This document shows, in pieces, positions 10,880-23,067 of a stretch of 64,000 nt of DNA (positions are counted from its first letter, which is position 1; each line of letters starts with the position of its first letter). The notes below the pieces were generated by a model. It saw nothing but the letters and a program-made list of their open reading frames with translations, was not told the DNA's origin and did no database searches. Source of the stretch: Dactylorhiza incarnata (taxonomy: Eukaryota; Streptophyta; Magnoliopsida; Asparagales; Orchidaceae); contig JAWHQI010000148.1 of assembly GCA_033032865.1 (NCBI GenBank), forward strand, positions 4,173,501-4,237,500, in the 5' to 3' direction. A program made the translations under genes and the position numbers.

Positions 10880-11215
10880 TGTTGGTTTTTCTTAATACCA
10901 TTTCAAAAATGATAATGCAGCATATCATATATGCGCAGCGAAATAAAATAACTAGAATAACCCTAAACAGATATAAGGAACTTGCGATTTCATAGATTCA
11001 AGAAATTAAAACAGCAGCCACAACACATTGCAGTAATTATACCTGAAGGGGGTTGAGTCTATACTCAACCGAGATGTTCCAATGGCAGATCCAGAGAACA
11101 AAACTTGAGTTCCAAGCGCTGAAATAGATCTGCGCCTCTATGGAAGATCCACACGAGTGCTGAAGAACCCTAGCCTCTTGTCGCACAAGATCTAGGTCGG
11201 AGAAGAACTGCTCTC
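10880..11215 (-). repeat. Left (3') LTR of A, first part
   Basis: Begins TGTTGGTTTTTCTTAATACC and matches 39910-40245 closely. It is cut by D at 11216 and resumes at 17204-17290 (ACGTCTCCCACGGACTGCTAGG...CGGAACACTTC). After that the match to the right LTR stops; about 20 unplaced bases lead into T2 gag. The U3 part with the dyad array is missing from this copy. Confidence 0.88.
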
Positions 11216-12685
11216 TGATGCGTATTCGGCAAGTGCACCGGTCGCTGTCAAGTAATAAAATTGTGAATAGCTTCCCCGAATATCGTCTCTCAAGGAATGC
11301 AGGTTCTGGTGAACGAAACGCGTGGTGAATCGATCGTTACACGAGCAAATAAAGTAAAAAACAAGGGCTTTGTGATTTGGTTCCTAAGCTAATGCAGAAA
11401 AGTGAGATGCGGGTCAAAACTCCGCTTCGCAAGGCGGGATGGATGCAACGGCCGCGATGCCGTGCTTCAGGAGGCGCGTGGATGGAAAGTAATTGTGACG
11501 GGTGAGGGTCGCATACACCCCTTCTCCAAGCATCACCACTAGCAATTGCTAGGGCTTCACACACAACGAACTCAGAAAATCACAACAAGGAAAATGCTAC
11601 TCTCACACCACCGCATCATTGCACATGAACATCATAAAAGATCTATGACATTAAGCTAAGCAATAGTTCATTACAACAACACAAAGAAAGTACAAGCATC
11701 AAGTTTAGAGAGGACCAATAGGAAGATGTCACCGCATCTTGGGTTCTTGGTCGGAATGAGAGGTTGTCGGGCTCTCTCCGGGCTCGACCCTCAGATGGTG
11801 TGCGGACTCGATGGAGGCGGTCACCGCTCCAACGACCTACAACACTTCTATGGCTTCCCACGATGAGGAATGCTTGAACACTTGATGGGGAATGCTTGCT
11901 AACGCTCTCGAATGGAAGAATGGTAGTGGAAATTGCCGGAATATGGTCTCCTTGGTGGTGGAGGTGAAGGAGAAGCCTTCAGACCTCAGAAACGGCGGGG
12001 AGTACCTGATTTCCCACTCCCCTCGAGAGCTCTCCGTTGACTGCGGCGTATCCTGCATTTTATACTAAACAGGTAGTAAAATGGTCACGCACGATCGAAC
12101 GCACGAATGTGCGTGAACCGTGCGTTATTAAATGATAAAATCTGACTTGGGGGAGACGCTGCGCCGCCCGTGCATTTTACTCACGCACGGGCAAATCCGC
12201 CCGTGCGTACAAATACACGGGTAAATTCAGAATGACAAAAAACAAGAGAAAACATGTCGATCATGCATTTAACTCACGCACGGGCAAATCCGCCCGTGCG
12301 TAAAATGCACGAGTAAACTCAGATTTTTCGTTTTCTGCCTAGATACAGACGCACGATCGCTACCGTCCATGCGTCAAGGAAACGCACGACCGTGCGATAT
12401 GCACAGACTAGATTTTGGGGGAAAATGGGACGATCCGGCCACCTGCACATAAGACATACTAGCTGGGAATACACCTCCAGCACCAAATAAACACAGAAAA
12501 AGGATTGGGGAGCACCATGTGCTTACCCCCAATAACAAGGAGCGCAAATGCACACCGAAACGGGCCTAAGAGTGCACCTAGCAGGGAACAACAAATATGA
12601 TAGTAAACATGCCTAAAGTGTGGTGCATCGACTAGAAATACGGCCCAGATGAATCCATAAATGTGTATATAAATGGGACTCATCA
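11216..12685 (-). repeat. D 3' LTR (left, 1470 bp)
   Basis: TGATGCGTATTCGGC...TGGGACTCATCA. Nearly identical to 15735-17203 with scattered, often C-to-T type, differences. Holds the dyad array at 12083-12400 and a minus-strand TATA box at about 12062-12055. Confidence 0.93.
12083..12400 (-). repeat. D dyad array (ACGCACGGGC / GCCCGTGCGT)
   Basis: Facing copies of ACGCACGGGC and GCCCGTGCGT with AAATCC between them at 12183-12208 and 12274-12300, plus ACGCACGATCG-type copies at 12088-12125 and 12350-12395. It is CpG rich and lies upstream of the TATA box on the coding strand. The equivalent array in the right LTR is at 16601-16915. Confidence 0.85.
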
Positions 12686-12705
12686 CACCCCCCCAGACTT
12701 AACCA
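12686..12705 (-). other. D polypurine tract
   Basis: The minus strand reads GTTAAGTCTGGGGGGGTG immediately before the LTR start TGATGAG. It primes plus-strand DNA synthesis and fixes the left LTR as the 3' LTR. Confidence 0.85.
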
Positions 12706-14609
12706 TTTGCATGTCTCGGGCAAACTACTCCGCTCTCCTATCGGAACAATTGGATGTTAGAGTATGATTGAGTGGTGGAGACTCATGCGAAGTCGCATGC
12801 TCACGGGCGTAGAAATACATAAGAATAGAATTTAACTCAAAATTATATTTAACTATTTCTAAAACAGTAATTTGAAATCTAATTTACTTGGATGGTGAAT
12901 CCTGGTAAATCTTTCGGTCGCGGAAAAGGGAAAATAGCATGACTAATCAGTAGAGTTTTACTTGAATCAAAGCTCGGGACAAACTCCAAAGAAATCCATC
13001 AAAGTTGGTGTCCATAGGATTCCATGTTTGCACTCTCTCTACTGCATGAGACGACTCGTATCTAAAATCAATAGGACTTATGGGTTAGGATTGGGCTTAG
13101 GTTGAGCTTAGGCTAGATAAGTAGAAGGACGATGGGAATCACATTCAATATAACTGAGCACTCAAGAGAATTACAATCACCAATACAACAATTTCAAGAA
13201 GTACACAACACCCCCAGACTTCAACTGAACACTAGGTGTGTGCTTAGCCAATCATACTTTGTCTCTATCGAGAGAATGAAATTGAAAGTTCGTTTTGAAC
13301 TTTTTTTCTTCTTTTTCTCTATTTTTTCTTTTCTCGACAGAATTTCTTTTGTAGGCACACTAAAAACTTCTCCTTCAGCTTTTTCAAAGCTATCATACAA
13401 TACGGAGATGACACCAAACATGATAGATATATAAATTTCTTTCAGCTCATTTGTTGGTGCGAAAATGGGTTAAGCCGTATGGCTTTGGTGACATTTTGGT
13501 GGAGCTAAACAAGGAGGAAAGGTAGGCTCAAGTGGGCTTGCAAAGGTGATTACATTGGTAAGGATTTCAAAAGCACAAACAGATCATGAAATGGCCTATA
13601 TCACACTTTATAACGAGTACTTCAACGCAATCATTTCAAGAGTCGCCTAGTGCAAGTTCTAGCCACCGAGAAAGGTTGTCCTTCCTTCCGACCCAAGTAA
13701 TAAGCTACTACTAGTACAGCTACACTCGACCCTATGCTACCGTTGGATTCACCGGATTCACCACTAAAGTAAAATAAATTGCAGCTACTATAATAGAAAT
13801 ACTTAAATTACAACATTGAATTTTATTCTACTCTAATTGAATTTCTAGGCGTGACGGGAGCACTCGATTAGAGCACTACTCGAGTCGACATTTTTCTCTA
13901 CTCCTCACTCCTACACAAACAATCCAATTCTTACGAGCGGGGAACCTCGCAGCAATACCCAATAAGCACGCATGATCAAGTGCACGTGTACTAGGTGCAA
14001 GTGTACACAGTGTGCACAATACAATTGAAAATTCCTAACTCAGCACATTCTAACATGCTATGCAAAGTGTGTGCACGTGCATAGCTCGATCCCTCCCCCA
14101 GACTTGATCAAAACTAAATAAAATAGGGAATTCTGGAATAAGGAGAATAGGGGTAGAGTGGACCTATGCTCATAAATGAGCATGCCAAAAGTGCGGTAAT
14201 TCCTTCTTTAAATTTTTCTCCTTCCGCATCCACCACGCGAGAGCTTTAACCTGCGATGTTAGCAAAAAGAAAAATAATAGGACTAAAAGAAATAGACTAA
14301 GCAAACGGAATCGGGTGGTTCCCATGGGTTGTCTCCCAAGAAGCCCTTTTGTTTAACGTCCTTAAAGGTGGACCAAATACCTGTATTAAGCAGTTTATAA
14401 AGTCTAGGAATACGCAAAAGTTAATAAATCCTAATTATTATTACAGGCTCAAAATAATTCAGCTATAAGCTGATTATAAGTAGTAACAACCGATGAAAGA
14501 GAAAGGTTCGGGGACCTGGTAGTAGGGGCAGAAATTAAGTAGGATGCTCAGCCTCCAACCCCAAATCTCCTCCTTTTTCGCTCTCTTCTTCTCCTCCAGT
14601 ATTATGTCT
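12706..14609. other. D interior, non-coding
   Basis: 1.9 kb with no supportable ORF. Contains T-rich and AT-rich stretches and a few short direct repeats. No RT, RNase H or integrase motif seen on either strand. Confidence 0.6.
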
Positions 14610-15596
14610 TCAAAGAAGAACCGCTTGCCCCCGTGTAACCAATCCCTCAAAGGGAAGCACCAACGATGATGAGGAAACAAGATGTTTCTTCACTGTACCT
14701 TCCTCATCCCGCCAGGCGTTCGACTCTTCTATGCATAAGTTCTGATCAACCGGAGGAGGGGCATCCTGCATCCTTGTACATAAAGAAAGGGGGTCAGGAA
14801 ATAAATTGGAAGAAAAACTAAAAGAAATCTCATTTGAGGGGATAATCCCGGCTTCATCCCCCATAGGGCGCGGTAATGGAAAACTGATGATATCATCGAC
14901 GATTTCACTAGACTCAGCAGCGCACGCAATGGCCTCCTCTATAACTTGGACTTCCTCGCACTGGACCGAAATGGTTGCTTTGGCACAATCGAGACTATCC
15001 TCGTCCATAAGAGTGGGCACGACACCGCGTAGGTCTGCAATATCCTGCAAATTGACCTCAATGACAATATCAGAAATAAATGTAGATTCGTGTGTAGTGG
15101 GAGAAGACGTGCCACTTGAGAGTTTGGGCTCACTCTCCACACAAGGGCACAAACCCACGCAAAGTGGTACGTGAAACGAAGAGGTATGGGGGGTCGCATC
15201 AGAAACAGAGTCATGAGGGACACTGATGCACGTGTCGATTGCAGAGACTTCAAAAAGTGAAGGTGGAAGTGACATGTAACCAGAGGAAGGAGCTGTGTTC
15301 GCATAATTCGAAGATGGGGCGATCCGGAAATCTGGCTCATCGTCATCATCGAGTTGGCGAAGGTAATCAGCACAGTCCTTCAAGGCGCGCTCTTTACTTT
15401 TGCAAAATAAACACTGCTTTATCGGCTTTACCGGCACCCAAGGTGCGGTAGCCGCGTAATAGTGCGACATCGGAGGCGCAGTAGAGGAGCCAAAAGATTT
15501 ATGGGACCCGTACGGTTTCTGAACAACACCATACTCTTTGGGACACCAATCATTAGGGTGGGATGTGTCCCCACACCAACGACATCGGATATTCAA
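14610..15596 (-). CDS. D-encoded 328-residue protein with zinc knuckle, function unknown
   Basis: One open frame from ATG 15596 to 14610. Near the N-terminus is a CX2CX4HX4C knuckle, CRWCGDTSHPNDWC (residues 5-18), and a second Cys pair CLFCKSKERALKDC lacking the His. The rest is acidic and Ser/Pro-rich with a few hydrophobic patches. The start is about 120 bases inside the primer site, where gag would begin. It could be a reduced gag or RNA-binding protein of a TR-GAG-like element, but I see no gag core. Retention of a 1-kb frame in an element without pol is notable. Confidence 0.6.
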   Translation of the reverse strand: MNIRCRWCGDTSHPNDWCPKEYGVVQKPYGSHKSFGSSTAPPMSHYYAATAPWVPVKPIKQCLFCKSKERALKDCADYLRQLDDDDEPDFRIAPSSNYANTAPSSGYMSLPPSLFEVSAIDTCISVPHDSVSDATPHTSSFHVPLCVGLCPCVESEPKLSSGTSSPTTHESTFISDIVIEVNLQDIADLRGVVPTLMDEDSLDCAKATISVQCEEVQVIEEAIACAAESSEIVDDIISFPLPRPMGDEAGIIPSNEISFSFSSNLFPDPLSLCTRMQDAPPPVDQNLCIEESNAWRDEEGTVKKHLVSSSSLVLPFEGLVTRGQAVLL

Positions 15597-15716
15597 ATGT
15601 GCCCACGTGATATAGAAGAAGAAAATAGCATGAAAAAGAGTAAATTAAAAAGAATAAAAGACCCAATCGAAAACAATCGATTCACAACCAAAATCTCATC
15701 ACGCCTGCATTCCCCA

Positions 15717-15734
15717 GCAACAGCGCCAAAAACT
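15717..15734 (-). other. D primer-binding site
   Basis: The minus strand after the LTR end ...GCATCA reads AGTTTTTGGCGCTGTTGC. The same site follows the E LTR. TTTTTGGCGCnGTTG is the primer site type of the Athila/Tat lineages of Ty3/gypsy. Confidence 0.85.
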
Positions 15735-17203
15735 TGATGCTTATTCGGCAAGTGCACCGGTCGCTGTCAAGTAATAAAATTGGGAATAGCTTCCCCGAAT
15801 ATCGTCTCTCAAGGAATGCAGGTTCTGGTGAACGAAACACGTGGTGAATCGATCGTTACACGAGCAAATAAAGTAAAAACAAGGGCTTTGTGATTTGGTT
15901 CCTAAGCTAATGCAGAAAAGAGAGATGCAGGTCAAAACTCCGCTTCGCAAGGCGGGATGGATGCAACGGCCGCGTTGCCGTGCTTCCGGAGGCGCGTGGA
16001 CGGAAAGTAACTGTGATGGGTGAGGGTCGCACACACCTCTTCTCCAAGCATCACCACTAGCAATTGCTAGGGTTTCACACACAACGAACTCAGAAAATCA
16101 CAATAAGGAAAATGCTACTCTCACACCACCGCATCATTGCACATGAACATCATAAAAGATCTATGACATTAAGCTAAGCAATAGTTCATTACAACAACAC
16201 AAAGAAAGTACAAGCATCAAGTTTAGAGAGGACCAATAGGAAGATGTCACCGCATCTTGGGTTCTCGGCCGGAATGAGAGGTTGTCGGGCTCTCTCCGGG
16301 CTCGGCCCTCAGATGGTGTGCAGACTCGATGGAGGCTGTCACCGCTCCAACGACCTACATCACTTCTATAGCTTCCCACGACGAGGAATGCTTGCACACT
16401 TGATGGAGAATGCTTGCTAACGCTCCCGAATGGAAGAATGGTGGTGGAAATCGCCGGAATATGGTCTCCTTGGTGGTGGAGGTGAAGGAGAAGCCTTCAG
16501 ACCTCAGAAATGGCGGGGAGGACCTAATTTCCCGCTCCCCTCGAGAGCTCTCCATTGACTGCGGCGTATCCTGCATTTTATACTAAACAGGCAGGAAAAT
16601 GGTCACGCACGGTCGAACGCACGACCGTGCTTGAACCGTGCGTTATTAAATGATAAAATCTGACTTGGGGGAGACGCTGCGCCGCCCGTGCGTTTTACTC
16701 ACGCACGAGCAAATTCGCCCGTGCGTACAAACGCACGGGTAAATTCAGAATGACCAAAAACAAGAGGAAACAGGTCGATCGTGCGTTTTACTCACGCACG
16801 GGCAAATCCGCCCATGCGTAAAACGCACGACTAAACTCAGATTGTCCGTTTTCTGCCCAGATACAGACGCACGATCGCTACCGTTCGTGCGTCAAGGAAA
16901 TGCACGACCGTGCGATATGCACAGACTATATTTTGGGGGAAAACGGGACGATCCTGCCAACTGCACATAAGACATACCAGCTGGGAATACACCTCCAACA
17001 CCAAATAAACACAGAAAAAGGATTGGGGAGCACCATGTGCTTACCCCCAATAACAAGGAGCGCAAATGCACACCGAAACGGGCCTAAGAGTGCACCTAAC
17101 AGGGAATAACAAATATGATCGTAAACATGCCTAAAGTGTGGTGCATCGACTAGAAATACGGCCCAGATGAGTCCATAAATGTGTATATAAATGGGACTCA
17201 TCA
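15735..17203 (-). repeat. D 5' LTR (right, 1469 bp)
   Basis: Same sequence as the left LTR. Minus-strand TATA box TATAAAAT at 16582-16575, with the dyad array starting about 20 bases upstream (16601-16915), then U3 to 17203. Confidence 0.93.
16575..16915 (-). promoter_or_regulatory. D LTR promoter: dyad array and TATA box
   Basis: TATAAAAT (16582-16575) is preceded on the coding strand by GCACGGTCG/CGACCGTGC and ACGCACGGGC-type dyads. The arrangement is the same as in the left LTR. Confidence 0.65.
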
Positions 17204-17311
17204 CTCTCTACGTCTCCCACGGACTGCTAGGTCCGACAACAGGGAGAGGCGGCGGCGGTGGCGGGATAGACGGGTCGGAACACTTCCGGCAGTGGCGGGA
17301 TCAATTAAGAG

Positions 17312-18830
17312 ATCCTTATGTGCTTCCCCAGCACATGAGACTCTAGGATCTGGCCAATCAAGGAAGCCAGAAGCCTTAATGATATCTCAACTGAGAGCTT
17401 GTTAGGCAATCTCAAATCCTATGAGCATCTTATCAAATCCAGAGAAGCTGAACAATCCACTTCATCTTCAGCATCCAAGAAGGAGAAAAGTATAGCTTTC
17501 CAATCTACTGAAGAAGAATAAAAAGCTCTAGGAGAAGAGGAGTTCATGAGCCTTCTAGCCAAAAGGTTCTACAAAATGGCTAGAAAGGATTTCAGAAAGA
17601 AAGATTCCAGATCAAGAGAAAAGCCAAGGTATGACAAGTCAAATTCTAAGGAAATTATTTGTTATGGCTGCAGGAAACCTGGACACATTCTGCTAGAGTG
17701 TCCAGAGAATCAGAAGAGGGAGAAGAGAAAAGAGAAAGAAGATAAAATACACTCCAGCAAGTTTTCCTCCCACAAACACAAACACAAGGGAAGAGGATTT
17801 GTAGCTGAAACTTGGAGTGAGACTGAGTCAGAGTCTTCATCCAGTTCTTCTAATGATGAAGAAGAATCAAAGGAGAATGATCAGTGCTTGATGGCCATTT
17901 ATGACTCAAGCAGTGAGTCAGAATATGCATCATCATCCAGCTCCAGTGATGATGAAGAAGAAAGGAATTTCTGCATGATGGCTATCAATGCATCAACAAA
18001 CAATTCCGAAGAATCAGAATCATAAGCTGACAATGATACTGATCATGTAATCTCTAATTTTGATTTCAATTCAATTGAATTCAAAGATGAATTCAAAGTT
18101 CTTTGCTTAGACTTAATCAAATCTAAGAAGGAAATAATCTCTCTCAGAAATAAGCTAGTTGAAATGAACAAATTAAGTGAAGATAATGATATTCTTAAGA
18201 AAGAACTGACTGCCTCTAGAGAACATATTATTCTCATTGATAATAAACTATCTTAGGCGAAGAAATTTGAAGAATCCCTGAATAGGAGAAACATCAAACT
18301 GATGGACATCACAAGCACAGTAAATGCCAGATTAACTGGCAAACTAGGCTTGGTTGCATCATCAAGTTAGCCACCTCTTATTAAGAAGAACATACTTTCT
18401 ACACCTATAAAATTCATTTCTGCTAAGAGCAAAGAGGTTGTAGATGAAAATAAAAACATTCAAGCAAGGCTGTTAAGAATAAAGGAATTCAGCAGAATTC
18501 GTCGAACGGAGCTCAACGAAATGAATTCACTTCGTCGAACGGAGATCGACGAACTCTGAAGCCAGAATCTCAGTATATTCATTATTTGAACGGCGCTCGA
18601 TGAAAGCATGTCCATTCGTCAAACGACGATCGACAAACTCAGCCCAGTTCGTCGAACGGAAAATATACTGATAATCTAAAGAATTCTTTTTCTTCACATA
18701 CTTTCAATCCTTTCACTGAATGGATAATTGCTCCAAGGAGATATCATCCACAAGGTTATAAGGACCAGCCTGAAATGTCTTTTATTTCAGAGTTTTGTGG
18801 TAATACAAAAGGACCCAAGGTAGTCTGGGT
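17312..18830 (+). pseudogene. T2 gag, partial
   Basis: Reads CFPST, a TGA in place of Trp, then DSRIWPIKEARSL... with a further stop at about 17520. Bases 17546-18025 are open and contain an intact CX2CX4HX4C knuckle CYGCRKPGHILLEC, a Lys/Arg-rich stretch and acidic Ser blocks. Heptad-rich sequence with stops follows, then the dyad array (18497-18665), then GPKVVWVKNN and a stop at about 18841. Confidence 0.85.
18497..18665 (+). repeat. Dyad array inside T2 gag
   Basis: Same position and motif as 10540-10705 of T1: TTCGTCGAACGGAGATCGACGA-like copies, six half-sites, some with CG to CA or TG changes. Confidence 0.85.
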
Positions 18831-18845
18831 CAAAAACAACTAGTG

Positions 18846-21800
18846 TATTTTTCTGTTTTGCAGGTACACAACTATTCAAGCAAGAATGAACAATGGTATT
18901 TGGATAGTGGCTGTTCAAAACACATGATAGGAAACAAGGCCAACCTGAGCAATTACAAGGCAAAGCTTCGACCCAAGGTGATATTTGGAGTCTCCAACTA
19001 TGGATAAACCAAAGGATATGGGAAGATTAAAATTGGATCAGTTACCTTCAAGGAGGTAGCTTATGTCAAAGGTCTCAAGCACAACCTCATCTGCATAAGC
19101 CAGTTATGTGATGAAGGTTATCAGGAAACTTTCAATCATTCCTTATGTCTTATTACCAATAATAAAAACATTAATTTGTTATCTGGTATTAGACATGGAA
19201 ATATTTATTTAGTCAATTTTGACTCTGCCAATTCTGATATTTGCTTATTCAATTCTATAAGTAAAACAAATGAATTATGGCATAAAAGGCTTGGACATAT
19301 TAACATTAGAACTATATCTAAGCTTTCTAAGGACAATCTTGTTAGAGGGCTGCCTTCTGGTTCTTACAAGAAGGAAGGACTCTGCAGGGCTTGTCAATTA
19401 GGTAAGCAAACTAGAAGTAGTTTTAAATCTTTATCGAAGAGTGATTCACCTAGGATTTTGTATTTATTGCATTTGGAGCTACTGCAATACAAAGTCTAGG
19501 AGGGAAGCATTACTCTCTAGTTATTGTAGATGACTTCTCAAGATTCACTTGGGTGTTCTTTCTTAGGAACAAGTCTGACACCTTCAGTGTTCTGACAGAC
19601 TTTCTCAGGTCCATCAAGATTGAGTACTCTACTCTAGTTGCATTGATAAGAAGTGATCATGGCACTGAGTTTGAATCTCTTTTGATGAGAGAATTCTGTG
19701 GAAAAGAAGGGATCAGGCAATGTTTCTCTACTCCTAGAACTCCTCAACAAAATGGGGTAGCTGAAAGGAATAATAGATCCCTAATTGAATCAGCAACTAC
19801 ATTGCTTGCTGATGCAAACTTGCCACTCTCTTTTTGGGTAGAGCCAGTGAACACAACTAATTATGTGTTGAACAGAAGCCTTCTTCATAAACTTAAGGGC
19901 AAAACTCCCTATGAATTAGTTAAGAATAAAATGCCTGAGGTTAACTATTTTAAGATATTTGCCTGTAAATGCAATGTGCATAACAATGACAAGAAGTATC
20001 TGAGGAAGTTTGAAGCAAAAGCTCCTGAAGGCATATTCCTTGGATATTTTCTTTCTAGTAAAGCATACAGAGTTTACAGCAAATCTACTCTTAAGATAGA
20101 AGAGTCCATGCATGTATGTTTTGATGAGACTAACATGTTAATTGAGGAGAGGAACACCACCTCTACCAAAAATATTTTGCAGGTACCAGCTTTATGTGAA
20201 GAGCTCAATGGACTAGATCTACAGAAAGAAGATTCTACACTTCCATCAACTCAAAATCTTGAAGATAGTGAAGAAGAAGATCATTCAGATGATCTTGCAG
20301 ACAAATTAAATCAAATGACAGCTGAACAAATTCCCCAAGTGGATACCATTGCTGAACCAACTCCAACTGTTGACCACATCACAGTTTGAGATCATCCAAC
20401 ATCTCAAGTCATTGGTGATATTTCAGCAGGTGTTCAAACAAGGCATCAACTACACCAAAATCAGATGCACACTTGTTTCCTATCACAAGTTGAACCTCAA
20501 ACCATAAAAGATACAGAACAAGATCCAAACTAGATTCTTGCAATGTAAGAGGAGCTCAACCAATTTGAAAGGAACAAGGTTTGGGATTTGGTTCCAAGAC
20601 CAAAAGGCCATCCAGTCATTGGCACCAAATGGGTCTTCAGGAACAAGCTTGATGATCAAGGCAACAAAGTCAGAAACAAAGCAAGATTGGTAGCTCAAGG
20701 ATATTCACAGGAAGAAGGAATTGACTATGATCAGACCTTTGCTCCTGTTGCAAGACTTGAAGCCATAAGGATCTTTCTGGCCTTTGCTGCATTCAAGAAA
20801 TTCAAGGTATATCAAATGGATGTGAAGAGTGCATTCTTGAATGGAGACATCAAAGAGGAAGTCTATGTGGAACAACCACCAGGTTTCATCTCTCCAACTC
20901 ACTCCTATGTATTTAAGCTTAATAAAGCTCTCCATGGTCTCAAACAAGCTCCCAGAGCATGGTATGAGACCTTAGCTAGTTTTCTTTTGGAGAACAATTT
21001 CTGTAGATGCATAGTTGATAAAACCATATTTTTCAGGATACATAAAAATCAAACCTTACTAGTTCAAATATATGTAGATGATATTATTTTTGGCTTTACT
21101 GATTCAAATCTATGCAAAAGGTTTACTAACCTGATGCAATCTAAATTTGAAATGAGTAGTATGGGTGAATTATCATACTTCCTTAGTCTTCAAGTGAAGC
21201 AAACTCCAAATGGCATATTCATATCACAATCCAAGTATGCTAAGGAATTAGTGAAAAGGTTTGGTATGTCTGATGATTCCACCATGAAAACACCCATGCC
21301 CTCAAATGTTGTTGTTGATACTGATGAATCAAGGAAACCTGTTGATCAGAAGGTATATAGAGCAATTGTTGGCTCATTACTTTATTTAACAGCAAGTAGG
21401 CCTCATATAATGTTTGCTACCTGTATTTATGCTAGGTTCCAAGTTAACCCCAAAGAATCTCACCTAATTTTACTAAAAAGAATTTTTGAGATATATAAAG
21501 GGTTGCCTAATTTAGGACTCTAGTATCCAACAGCATCAGAATTTGAATTACCTGGATTCTCAGATTCTGATTATGCTGGATGCATAGTAGACAGGAAAAG
21601 CACATCAGGAACTTGCCAATTTCTTGGTGATAGGCTTGTGTCTTGGTTTTGTAAGAAACAAACATCTGTGTCTACATCAACCGTTGAAGCTGAATACATA
21701 GTTGCAGGCAGTTGATGCTCACAGATATTGTGGATACAAAATCAGCACCTAGACTATGGTGTCAATCTAAATAATTCAATTATATTTTGTGACAATACTA

Positions 21801-22022
21801 GTGGAATATCTATAGCACAAAATCCAGTTCTCCATAGTAGGACTAAACACATCGAAATTAGGCACCACTTTTTCAAAGATAATGTGGATAAAAATATAAT
21901 TTGCCTACAATTCATTTCTACTGATTTGCAAAGAGCTGACATTTTCACCAAGCCCTTGGATGAAAAGAAACATATCTTCTTTATAAACCAGCTAGGAATG
22001 ATAGATGGAGATTCAATCTGCT
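18846..22022 (+). pseudogene. T2 pol (protease, integrase, RT, RNase H)
   Basis: Protease WYLDSGCSKHM at about 18897; GAG-pre-integrase with ELWHKRLGHI and CRACQLGK; a roughly 10-base deletion near 19470 breaks the integrase start; the core has IRSDHGTEF and PQQNGVAERN (19553-20389). RT occupies 20588-21523 with VKSAFLNGD and the catalytic IYVDDIIFG (about 21068). RNase H has SDYAGC, STVEAEY and a stop after VAGS, ending DSIC at 22022. Stops at 18998, 20389, 20530, 21522 and 21714 make it non-functional. Confidence 0.9.
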
Positions 22023-22049
22023 AAAAATTAAGTTTTCTACTTATCCCAT

Positions 22050-22205
22050 CTCTTCATCGAACTGAGATCGACGAAATCTAGTTTTTCGTCAAACGGAGAT
22101 CGACGAAGTCATCAAGTTCGTCGAACCAAGATCGACGAAAATCTATTTTTCGTCGAACCCAGTTTTGATGAAGCTTTTTGTTTCTGAACCTCTCACTATA
22201 ATCAA
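22050..22205 (+). promoter_or_regulatory. T2 post-pol dyad array with TATA-like box
   Basis: TTCATCGAACTGAGATCGACGAAATC, TTCGTCAAACGGAGATCGACGAAGTC and further copies to 22165, then CACTATAATCAAA at about 22195. Downstream at about 22285 is TTTTATTTTGCAG followed closely by ATG. The copy in T1 is clearer. Confidence 0.55.
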
Positions 22206-23067
22206 ATCTTTTTCATTTTAGCTGAATGCCTACAGAAACTGCTTCTCTTTCCAGTTCCTTTGCACTTGATCTCTATTTTATTTTGCAGGAACAATGGAAA
22301 TTTAAAGATTGCATCCTTTCATACCTCCATCAAATGTCCCTTCTTCAAGGGGCCTTGCTTCAGGCCTTCCTGAAACTAGGCAGGGGGAGAAGTTCTATGA
22401 AGAAGCTCCATATGATGCAGTTTTTCTCAGGGGGGATGTTATATGAACTAGGCAGGGGAGAAAGCTGAAGAAGCTCCTTTTTGTTAAGGGGAGATACTTT
22501 CCTTTTGTCAGGGGGAGTTGTTTGGAAGAAACTCCTTTATGATAGGGAGTGTTATTTTATCAAGAGGAAATGTTGTATGAAGAAGCATGTTTTCAGTTCT
22601 TGAAAAAGCTCACATCAGTGTGCAGATTTAGGGAGAGATGTTGCAGATTCAGTCATGACAGATTCAAATTCATATTGGTAGCACAACATATTCAGATTAT
22701 AAAGCTACAGTTTAGATCAACAAATTCAGATAGCTAAAAAATAGTAGATAAAGCTTCTCAGATATCAAATTCAGATATAGCAGATAAAGCTTTTCAGATA
22801 ATCAAATTCAGAAAGCTGAAGGCAATATCAGAATTCAGAAAGTCAGAAAGCAAGAACTCAGAGAAAGACACTGTCAGAATTCAGAGAAAATCAAAGGTTC
22901 TTTTTATTAGTTTTATTTTCAATGTAAAAATTTCAAAACTCAGAGTATCATATTATATATCTGCTGAAATATTTAAAATCTATCAGATACATATGCTCTG
23001 TTGTTTTGTTATTTGTTTCATTATTCAAATTTTGTCAAATAGTGTCCTAACCCAAATAGGGGGAGAT
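22205..23067 (+). other. T2 post-pol region with repeated polypurine tracts
   Basis: Contains several AGGCAGGGGGAGA / CAGGGGGAG segments (22377-22530) each followed by AGAAGCTCC-like text, then AT-rich sequence with repeated CAGATA and TTCAGA words. It ends with the true polypurine tract AATAGGGGGAGAT touching the 3' LTR. Multiple polypurine tracts are a known Sirevirus trait. No intact ORF. Confidence 0.7.

Larger units (their letters stand above)
11216..17203 (-). mobile_element. D: non-autonomous Athila-like LTR element
   Basis: Two LTRs (11216-12685 and 15735-17203) have TGATG...CATCA ends and perfect CTCTC duplications at 11211-11215 and 17204-17208. The primer site is beside the right LTR and the polypurine tract beside the left one, so it reads on the minus strand. 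The 3-kb interior contains one 328-codon ORF and no protease, RT or integrase similarity that I can see. It is complete in structure and must use enzymes from another element. Confidence 0.9.

Noticed and set aside
14806..15174. 122-codon plus-strand frame in D, and 144-codon frame at 15373-14939
   Set aside because: Shadows of the 328-codon minus-strand ORF with its knuckle and consistent position after the primer site.
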